From positions 1 to 11,617 of the forward strand of contig CAYZZK010000017.1 of assembly GCA_964483045.1 (NCBI GenBank): a DNA stretch of 11,617 bases, given 5' to 3'. Shown here in pieces: positions 6,030-11,617 of the stretch. A program made the translations under genes and the position numbers. This DNA is from JBBTYG01 sp964483045. GTDB lineage: Bacteria > Patescibacteriota > Minisyncoccia > UBA6257 > 2-01-FULL-56-20. The notes beneath the pieces were generated by a model. It had not been told where the DNA came from. It saw nothing but the letters and a program-made list of their open reading frames with translations, and searched no databases. The stretch's first letter is position 1. Every line of letters begins with the position of its first letter.

Positions 6030-6059
6030 ATTATATCTATACCCGCCCAATTAAAACAA
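6030..6059 (-). promoter_or_regulatory. Predicted promoter of the FN3 gene
   Basis: Minus-strand TTGTTT (6059-6054) and TATAAT (6035-6030) are 18 bases apart. Only five bases separate the -10 element from the ATG, so transcription should start at or next to the A of the start codon. An alternative pair, TTGATA (6066-6061) with TATAGA (6041-6036) at 19 bases, would give a leader of about five bases. Confidence 0.55.
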
Positions 6060-6096
6060 CTATCAAGTAGTTCGAAATATTCCATGCAGCCAACAA

Positions 6097-6130
6097 ACAA
6101 AAAACTCCCCGCGGTCGGAGGAGTTTTTTT
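6097..6130. terminator. Terminator after the pilin gene
   Basis: An A-run followed by ACTCC pairs with GGAGT and a T-run, with CC/GG inside and one bulged A. On the minus strand it ends the pilin transcript 18 bases after its stop. The AAAAAACTCCC...GGAGTTTTTT design matches the terminator at 4489-4516. Confidence 0.85.
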
Positions 6131-6147
6131 GCGTATCGCATCGGTAT

Positions 6148-6633
6148 TTAGCGGGTGGTTGAGATTGTCTGACTAAGTTCAGAAGCAGCCAAGGCAGAAG
6201 GAGCACTTACCGTAATGCGTTGCGTAAATGCGTCCATCACGACATTATACTTAGTATCGTAGGAACCACTAGCACAGTCACCAGGGACAGTATCAACACA
6301 GGTGTTGGTACCATTAGTTGGGTCAACCGGCATCTCTGCAATATAATTTGGAACGAGGCAGGGACGAAGGTCAACACCTCCTTTTACAATATCTGCAGCA
6401 GTAGTTGGGATCGCAGACGCACATTTGAAAAGCCCTTTATTGTCCGCCATATTCTGGCCTATGGCATTTATGATCGTATTCATATTGCTCGTACGCTGCG
6501 AATTTCGCGCCTGTGCAAACTGCCTGGCAGGGTTGATCGCGATAAGCACAATTGCGGCCAAGATAGCAATAATGCCAATAACCACAAGGATTTCAATGAG
6601 AGTAAAGCCCTGATTTTTGTTGATTTTATTCAT
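6148..6633 (-). CDS. Type IV pilin (probable major pilin)
   Basis: A 161-residue class III prepilin: short basic leader MNKINKNQG, cleavage by prepilin peptidase between G9 and F10, glutamate at mature position 5 (E14) and the hydrophobic helix FTLIEILVVIGIIAILAAI. The helix continues into the ARNSQRTSNMNTIINAI segment often seen in Patescibacteria pilins. The globular part contains four cysteines (71, 92, 112, 120), probably two disulfides, the YIAEMPVDP motif (97-105) and an Asn/Asp/Gly-rich loop after it that may bind calcium. It would be the structural subunit of a type IV pilus or a pseudopilus. It has its own promoter and terminator, which separates its expression from the minor-pilin genes upstream. 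No strong ribosome site is seen; GGGAAAGG lies 26 or more bases upstream. Confidence 0.92.
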   Translation of the reverse strand: MNKINKNQGFTLIEILVVIGIIAILAAIVLIAINPARQFAQARNSQRTSNMNTIINAIGQNMADNKGLFKCASAIPTTAADIVKGGVDLRPCLVPNYIAEMPVDPTNGTNTCVDTVPGDCASGSYDTKYNVVMDAFTQRITVSAPSALAASELSQTISTTR

Positions 6634-6680
6634 TAATTCGCTGTTTTTTCGCTTTTCGACCTTTCCCTAAATACGCGTGA

Positions 6681-6709
6681 TTTATATCATCGCGCAGAAT
6701 TTTCCGCAA
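6681..6709 (-). promoter_or_regulatory. Predicted promoter of the pilin gene, extended -10
   Basis: Minus-strand TTGCGG (6709-6704) and TATAAA (6686-6681) are 17 bases apart, and TGA stands directly before the -10 hexamer (6689-6687), the extended -10 arrangement. The start would be near 6674, giving a 40-base leader. Confidence 0.65.
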
Positions 6710-6719
6710 GGGTGAACAT

Positions 6720-8753
6720 TTACGGGGTTTCATGCCATGCGTCGATAGCGATATTCGGTGGCGGCGGTGGAGGCGGCGGTGGAGGCGGAGACGGAGGCGG
6801 GAGATCATCGTTTGTAATCACGCATGTTACGGTTTCACCGGCCACAACACTGCCGGAACAACTTCCTCCCACATTCTTCGTGTAGCCGGGAAATGAGGCC
6901 TCATCCACGCTGTAACTGCCCGGGCTCACTATCACATTAACTCCCGGCGAGTCGACGCCCGCAAAAGCACTTTGCGATGGATTAGTCGCGGAAATATTCA
7001 TAGTAAAATCGCTTGGCTGGGCGGTGCCGCCGTTATCGTTCACAACGCGCGTGATCACAGCCACCGTAGCGGTCGTGGGCGGAGGCGGTGGAGGCGGGTT
7101 GTTGATTGCTGGGCAAGCTAGGCGCGCAATGGTGTCAAAAATTGCAGGCATATCCGCCGACGACGGGGAAATAAAGAAGTGGTCTCCGTCGGCATTTTCA
7201 GCCGCCGGGGTCGCCTGATCGTTTGCCGATCCGTCCTGATGACCAGGAACAGGTACATTGCCGCTCGCGAGATGCGCCACGAGATCCCGACCGGAAAGAG
7301 TCCCAAAATGAACGGTATATATATCAGTGCCTCCTAATTTTGCCGTGTCAGCGGCATTAAGTGGGAGCTGGTCATTCGTCGAGGGACGATTCGGCTTGCC
7401 ATCGGAAACCAGGACAAGCACCATTTTATGCCCTGCAATGTGGCGGGAGCTGTTTAGTTCGTTATTGCCAACGGTGATTGCCAAAGAAATATTGGTGTGA
7501 CCGCTCGAGTTGAGGCCAGCGATCGCGTTTATGGTGCTGTACAGCCCGCTTGCCGGCGATTTATTTCCATAAACATTTGTGAGCAAGCCCGATTTGAATT
7601 GTGAGGCAGCGCTGCCATCGGGCACGGATGCATCCGCTCCATCGAGACCGCCGAAACTCCCAACGCCCGCATATGGAATCGGCGCTACTGCGCGATATAG
7701 ATCAAGGAGTGTTTTCGCCGCCGTGCCTTCATTTTGCCGATCCGGAAAACTCATGCCAGTGGAAAGTATCATTACCGTGTCCGCGCAATCTCCAAGACTG
7801 GGCGGCGGATCATCATCGTAGTTAATAATGCAGGTCTTGTTGTCTCCCGCGGCGAGCGTAATCGAGCCATTCCCCGCGCAATTATATCCCCAGGGCGACG
7901 CAGAATAGCCCGCAAGAGCCGCTCCGCTTGCCGTATGCGTCCCCGGCGTAAGCGTAACAGTTTGGCCGGAAACTACGGAAACGCCATCCAGCGTTAAACT
8001 CGCATCGCTCGGCTGTTTGGTACCGCCGTTATCATTTGTAAAATTTGCGATAACAGTGAGTTTTGCTGAAGTAGGCATGTCGTCATTTATAAATGTGCAA
8101 ACTTTATTTTGGGCAGAAAGAACTGTGCCCGCGCAACCGGCGGAAGCGCTTTGCCTGTATCCGCTCATACCCGCCTCGGTAACGCTATAACTGCCGGGAT
8201 TCACATAGACAAAAACGCCGCTCTCCGAACCCGCAAAAGAATTCGGCGTGCCACCCGGAGCGCTCATGGTAAAATCGCCCGCTTGCTTTACCCCGCCGGA
8301 ATCGTTTATCACGTGCGTTACCACGGTTATGGTGCCGTAGAATATCGGCGATGCGGCTGGATTTTGCGCCGTTGCAGAAATCTGCATGCTACTAAACGCT
8401 CCTTCGTAACTTGCGGTCGTGGAAATGCTCGCAATTTTTTTATTCGGATTGCCGCCCGGATCGGGCGCGTATGTAATAGGGTCAATCTTGCAATTTTGCG
8501 TGCCCACAGGAATTGTTTCGTTGCCTGTATAGGTAGTATACTGCTCGCCGATCTTGAGCAGCGCCACATCAACACAGGACTCCGCCAAGCCCAAAGAAAT
8601 GCGCTTGAACTCGCCGTTCAGCACGTTAAAACGGGTGAAATATCCGCCAGCGCTCACCGAAAAGGTGATGCTAAGTAACACGGCGGAAATAACGATAACC
8701 GCCATCAAGGCAATGAAACCGCTCTCGTTTTTTGTTTTTGGTTTTCTATTCAT
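6720..8753 (-). CDS. PilX-like prepilin with prealbumin-like repeats and a vWA domain
   Basis: A 677-residue minor-pilin-like protein. The N-terminus SGFIALMAVIVISAVLLSIT (11-30) looks like a PilX/GspK-type prepilin signal, with M instead of E at mature position 5, followed by the LAESCVDVALLKI motif (56-68) typical of PilX-like proteins of this group. Then come two prealbumin-like beta domains (about 141-225 and 230-314) ending in (I/Y)(N/D)DD, a von Willebrand A domain (about 321-548), a polyproline run (553-559), a third prealbumin-like domain (about 563-650) and a proline-rich tail (652-666) before IAIDAWHETP. In the vWA domain T420 (GHTNISLAI) and D451 (VSDGKPN) are in place, but the DxSxS motif reads STGMS (331-335). 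It starts nine bases after the preceding minor pilin stop. Role inferred: exposed adhesin on the pilus, possibly at the tip. Confidence 0.88.
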   Translation of the reverse strand: MNRKPKTKNESGFIALMAVIVISAVLLSITFSVSAGGYFTRFNVLNGEFKRISLGLAESCVDVALLKIGEQYTTYTGNETIPVGTQNCKIDPITYAPDPGGNPNKKIASISTTASYEGAFSSMQISATAQNPAASPIFYGTITVVTHVINDSGGVKQAGDFTMSAPGGTPNSFAGSESGVFVYVNPGSYSVTEAGMSGYRQSASAGCAGTVLSAQNKVCTFINDDMPTSAKLTVIANFTNDNGGTKQPSDASLTLDGVSVVSGQTVTLTPGTHTASGAALAGYSASPWGYNCAGNGSITLAAGDNKTCIINYDDDPPPSLGDCADTVMILSTGMSFPDRQNEGTAAKTLLDLYRAVAPIPYAGVGSFGGLDGADASVPDGSAASQFKSGLLTNVYGNKSPASGLYSTINAIAGLNSSGHTNISLAITVGNNELNSSRHIAGHKMVLVLVSDGKPNRPSTNDQLPLNAADTAKLGGTDIYTVHFGTLSGRDLVAHLASGNVPVPGHQDGSANDQATPAAENADGDHFFISPSSADMPAIFDTIARLACPAINNPPPPPPPTTATVAVITRVVNDNGGTAQPSDFTMNISATNPSQSAFAGVDSPGVNVIVSPGSYSVDEASFPGYTKNVGGSCSGSVVAGETVTCVITNDDLPPPSPPPPPPPPPPPNIAIDAWHETP
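6757..6801. repeat. GGN microsatellite encoding the C-terminal polyproline tail
   Basis: The plus strand is a run of GGC/GGT/GGA triplets, read on the minus strand as a proline-rich tail broken by one serine. The many closely spaced GG pairs could form G-quadruplex-like structures and the tract is prone to length change. Confidence 0.8.
7077..7098. repeat. GGN microsatellite encoding an internal polyproline linker
   Basis: A shorter GGN tract encodes seven prolines between the vWA domain and the third prealbumin-like domain. Confidence 0.75.
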
Positions 8754-8762
8754 GGCAAATGA

Positions 8763-9290
8763 TTATTTTCTCATAAAACTTTTGGTGGCAAAATCTTCGG
8801 AGAAAAGAACGCCTTTCTCCGTTCGAGCGCTCACCGTAAACGTCGAGCTAACACTTTCTGGATTTATACCATCGCCTGAATCGCTCACGTGAGTGAATAA
8901 TAGATTACTCACAGCAACGTTCGAGGTATTTAGCTTTTCCGCGGGATTGCCGCCCTCTTGAATTGTGATATCGGCCCCAGAAAGAGCAACCAAAATCGAA
9001 GTGGTAATTGGTTGTCCAGTAACAGGATCTATCCCCGTTATTTTGTTGATTGACAATACTGAACCAGAAGTTCCTACGAAAGGCAAGTTTACCGCTTGCG
9101 CGCCAGAAAGCGCCCAATTGATTTTGCCTACCAAAAAGTTCCCTTCCGAAATGACGACAATTTTCGCTTGATTCCGCCCGCTCGATTCAATGACCGAATA
9201 GGCAGCAGCGAGAATGCCGACCAAAAGTATCGCAAAGAGCGCAAGATATATAAGAACCTCAATGAGCGTGAAGCCGTGATTGTTTTTCAT
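8763..9290 (-). CDS. Minor pilin, GspJ/PilW-like
   Basis: A 175-residue prepilin: leader MKNNHG, cleavage between G6 and F7, glutamate at mature position 5 (E11) and the helix FTLIEVLIYLALFAILLVGILAA. The C-terminal part is beta-rich (SGSVLSINK, FTVSARTEKG) as in minor pseudopilins, with no cysteines. The start at 9290 was chosen because it places the leader directly before the cleavage site and follows the TAA of the upstream prepilin by one base; an upstream extension to 9500 would only be antisense-like sequence inside that gene. There is no clear ribosome site, so translation is probably coupled. It belongs to the same transcription unit as the two giant prepilins and would help prime or cap pilus assembly. 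Confidence 0.9.
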   Translation of the reverse strand: MKNNHGFTLIEVLIYLALFAILLVGILAAAYSVIESSGRNQAKIVVISEGNFLVGKINWALSGAQAVNLPFVGTSGSVLSINKITGIDPVTGQPITTSILVALSGADITIQEGGNPAEKLNTSNVAVSNLLFTHVSDSGDGINPESVSSTFTVSARTEKGVLFSEDFATKSFMRK

Positions 9291-9291
9291 G

Positions 9292-11334
9292 TTATGGCGC
9301 GATAACAAATAAATAGCCCTTGTTCGTAGAATCGTTTGCACCGGCGAAAAGATAATTTCCTTCGCAATCAAGGGAAGGCGTGACGCTTCCCCCGCTCGCC
9401 GGCAAGTTGAGAACGTATTTCGAAACCGGAGTCGGCGTAGAAACATCCCACACTTGGAATTTATGCGTGGTGATAAAAAACGCCAGAGTGTCGCGGACAA
9501 TCAAATCATGAAGACTCTCGGGGGTCGCAAGCGGAATTGTTTCCAGCGCAGTGCTTGGAATTGCAGCCGGATTCGAAGCATCAAGCGCATAGAATTCCGG
9601 AATAGTGTCGTCCGAACCGGAAATTTTACTCGCAAGTCTACCGAGATACACAGTGTCGCCGACTCCATAGATACTCTTACCGGCGTTGTTAATCCCCGGC
9701 GTATGGAAAAACCCGCTCACCCGCTGCGGACTTCCGGGCACAGCTATATTCAAAACGGTCATCTGTTCCTGGGGTGAGGCAGAGCTGTTTGTCGTGTGCG
9801 CCACATACGCATAATTACCTCGTACATAGATCGCATTCACGCTGTATCCGATAGCATAACTGCCCACGAGAAAAGGAGCGAGCGGATTATGAACATCAAT
9901 AATATTAAATTCAGGCCCGCTGCCCGAATGAATAAGACCGAGATAGATGAATCCGTCTTTATAAAAAATACTGTTGCCGACTCCTGCGCTCCCCGCCACT
10001 TGATACGTCGACGTAACTACCGGAGGCGAGGCAACTATATCTAGTACCTGCAACTGGTTGACGCCTGAATTAGTCGCGGCATATGCGTAATTTCCGGCGA
10101 CGGCAATCGCGTTAAAACCCGTTCCGACGACTGGATTGTTTTTTAATCCAGCCACAAAAGTCGGATTGGCCGGGCTCGCAACGTTGAAAACATATAACTG
10201 GTTTATATATGTTACGGTTATTTGGATTGCGTCCACCTTTGCGGTGCGGCTTAAACCAGCCGTGTTAGTAACCGCGATCACCGCCCCGAAGTTCGGGCTA
10301 TTTATTTCAGACGGTTGCCATGTTTTTACGTCCCACAGATCCGATGTCCCACCGTACGTTTGTTGTGTATTGCCCGCAGACCACGTCGAAGGCAATGCCT
10401 GGTTCTTCGAACCGATGCTGCCATCTGCTTTCACAATTTTAACCTCGCTATCCTTTATGGCACTACCAACACTTGCGCTCCGCCATATATCCACCTGAAT
10501 GCCAAGGATAGTCGCACCGAGGGGAACATTAAAACCAAAATTGTTGGCCTTAAGGTAACTACTAACGCCGCCGCCGCTTAATGTGACCAATACATTATTG
10601 CCGTCCTGCGCGCCGATATTACCGAGACTGCTCCAGGTTGCGGCGCTACCGTTGCTCGTATCATTACTGCCGGCTCCCGCGTTCCGAGGTCCAACTTGCT
10701 GACTTACGCCCTGAACAGCCACGTATAACTTTCCCCGACTCGCGTCCTCGTCGGCGACCGGATACGCGCCCAAAGGATCGCCTACAAGTTGCGCGAAATT
10801 TGTTACGGAATTCTTAATCTGCGGCTGCGTCCAATCACCGGAGAGAACCGAGTCGCACGTATCGCCTCCGATTGCGTTGTTGAAATTGGTAACCAGCGTA
10901 GACAGCTCGGCGTGCTGCATGCGATTATGATCCCCGGCCCAGGTAACGGTCGCCGTTACTTTTTTTGTCAAAAAATCAGGTTGGGTCTGCACATCTACGC
11001 GCTTGCAATAAATGTCGTAGTTGCCGGAGCGATCCGTGTCGCGTATGAACCCGGCAGGGCAAAAAGCTGTCGGGTCGAGCTGCGTTTGAGGAGTAGGATT
11101 GACCAGCTTAAAATCTTTTCGCGCGAGGGCCTGTTCTTCTTCTAAAAGTCCCTGCGCTTTTAGAAGCGCTTCATTACTCGTCTGGCTGTCGCTCACCAAG
11201 GACTGATTGCCGAACGATACGATAATCACCGCCGACATGATCATGACCGCCACCGCGAGCGCAATCACGATCTCGAATGTTGAAAATCCATCCGGCCTCA
11301 CGTGCACTTTTCTTTTTTGCAAAAGTTTTCTCAT
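9292..11334 (-). CDS. Giant prepilin with a C-terminal LVIVD-like beta-propeller
   Basis: A 680-residue protein beginning with a class III prepilin signal: RPDG, cleavage between G16 and F17, FSTFE with glutamate at mature position 5 (E21), then the helix IVIALAVAVMIMSAVIIVS. The pilin-like part (to about 183) contains a calcium-loop-like DTDRSGNYD (99-107) between C92 and C110. From about 200 on, repeated units of the form (Y/F)-(A/I/V)-Y-hydrophobic followed 10-15 residues later by a hydrophobic-hydrophobic-(D/N) strand recall LVIVD-type beta-propellers: YAYAAT...LQVLDI, FIYLGL...FNIIDV, YAYVAH...MTVLNI, TVYLGR...FYALD, LAFFIT...FQVWDV, YLFAGA...YLFVIAP. A separate beta-sandwich-like domain (about 212-377) interrupts the first blade. 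It lies 28 bases after the previous pilin gene. Role inferred: exposed binding head on the pilus. Confidence 0.87.
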   Translation of the reverse strand: MRKLLQKRKVHVRPDGFSTFEIVIALAVAVMIMSAVIIVSFGNQSLVSDSQTSNEALLKAQGLLEEEQALARKDFKLVNPTPQTQLDPTAFCPAGFIRDTDRSGNYDIYCKRVDVQTQPDFLTKKVTATVTWAGDHNRMQHAELSTLVTNFNNAIGGDTCDSVLSGDWTQPQIKNSVTNFAQLVGDPLGAYPVADEDASRGKLYVAVQGVSQQVGPRNAGAGSNDTSNGSAATWSSLGNIGAQDGNNVLVTLSGGGVSSYLKANNFGFNVPLGATILGIQVDIWRSASVGSAIKDSEVKIVKADGSIGSKNQALPSTWSAGNTQQTYGGTSDLWDVKTWQPSEINSPNFGAVIAVTNTAGLSRTAKVDAIQITVTYINQLYVFNVASPANPTFVAGLKNNPVVGTGFNAIAVAGNYAYAATNSGVNQLQVLDIVASPPVVTSTYQVAGSAGVGNSIFYKDGFIYLGLIHSGSGPEFNIIDVHNPLAPFLVGSYAIGYSVNAIYVRGNYAYVAHTTNSSASPQEQMTVLNIAVPGSPQRVSGFFHTPGINNAGKSIYGVGDTVYLGRLASKISGSDDTIPEFYALDASNPAAIPSTALETIPLATPESLHDLIVRDTLAFFITTHKFQVWDVSTPTPVSKYVLNLPASGGSVTPSLDCEGNYLFAGANDSTNKGYLFVIAP

Positions 11335-11362
11335 TTTTTCTGGATCTATTTTCTAGTTAAAT

Positions 11363-11617
11363 TCACCAATCAATCCGTCCCTCGCCATTGATCGAAATAG
11401 TAAATGTATGGCCGGCCTGATCGGCAAATGCCATATTCCCGGGCGCGGGAACGCTCCCGCTCAACTGGCTGAATACCACATCCGATATCGTCCCCGGCGC
11501 GGTGTCGGAAAGACATATGGGATACACAGATCCTACTTCCGCGTGAAGAGAATTCCCTGCAACGTAACTTACCGCCTGAGAGACGACGTAGTGCCGGACT
11601 GCGTGCGGCACGGCGGG
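11363..11617 (-). CDS. C-terminal part of a minor pilin-like protein (partial)
   Basis: An open frame of 84 codons enters from the right edge and stops with TGA at 11363. The sequence is beta-rich, with HAEVGSVYPICLSD, VVFSQLSGSVP and the ending FTISINGEGRIDW, a closing strand pattern seen in GspH/FimT-like minor pilins. No N-terminal prepilin signal is visible because it lies outside the window. Position, strand and 28-base spacing to the propeller prepilin make it the upstream member of the same operon. A GTG at 11611 is not a credible start because the frame continues to the edge. Confidence 0.7.
   Translation of the reverse strand, partial: PAVPHAVRHYVVSQAVSYVAGNSLHAEVGSVYPICLSDTAPGTISDVVFSQLSGSVPAPGNMAFADQAGHTFTISINGEGRIDW

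Noticed and set aside
8109..8678. Plus-strand reading frame of 189 codons
   Set aside because: Antisense shadow of the PilX-like gene; arginine-rich composition and no ribosome site.
9291..9500. N-terminal extension of the GspJ-like pilin to 9500
   Set aside because: It overlaps the propeller prepilin in another frame and would bury the prepilin signal behind 70 residues; the internal ATG at 9290 is directly next to the upstream stop.

Overview
The window looks like a piece of a Patescibacteria (Candidate Phyla Radiation, Parcubacteria-like) chromosome. The reasons are a cluster of short prepilin-like genes in the style of those genomes, a phenylalanyl-tRNA synthetase alpha chain that starts directly at the catalytic core, short intergenic simple repeats (GGAAATT, TGACCCC, AACTTG/GTTAC types), a tRNA gene without an encoded CCA, and the ordinary use of TGA as stop (seen at the ends of two genes), which argues against the recoded lineages. 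The lineage call is an inference from style; no marker phylogeny was possible.

Layout, left to right. Positions 1-279 (minus): start of pheS, running off the left edge, with a microsatellite-like insertion inside the coding region. 403-905 (minus): an unrecognised acidic 134-residue protein with its own promoter and terminator. 1111-1144: a GC-rich palindrome. 1169-2902 (minus): a two-gene ABC-2 exporter (ATPase, then permease) separated by a 186-base repeat-decayed spacer. 2915-3241 (plus): a small lipoprotein with promoter and terminator. 3329-3706 (minus): a small unrecognised protein with an excellent ribosome binding site. 3884-4004 (minus): tRNA-Met(CAU) and its promoter. 4058-4516 (plus): a single-domain cupin ending in a terminator shared with the next gene. 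4570-6059 (minus): a secreted four-repeat fibronectin type III protein, apparently leaderless, bracketed by two similar terminators. 6097-11617 (minus): a type IV pilus gene cluster entered at the right edge.

The pilus cluster is the most interesting part. In transcription order it encodes the C-terminus of a minor pilin, a 680-residue prepilin carrying a beta-propeller with another domain inserted in its first blade, a GspJ/PilW-like minor pilin, a 677-residue PilX-like prepilin carrying prealbumin-like repeats and a von Willebrand A domain with a degenerate metal site, and a classical pilin with its own promoter. The two giant prepilins together hold the modules (vWA plus beta-propeller) that are joined in the PilY1 tip adhesin of proteobacterial type IV pili, which suggests a split, prepilin-anchored equivalent of a pilus tip adhesin. 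The FN3 protein next to the cluster is likely another surface protein.
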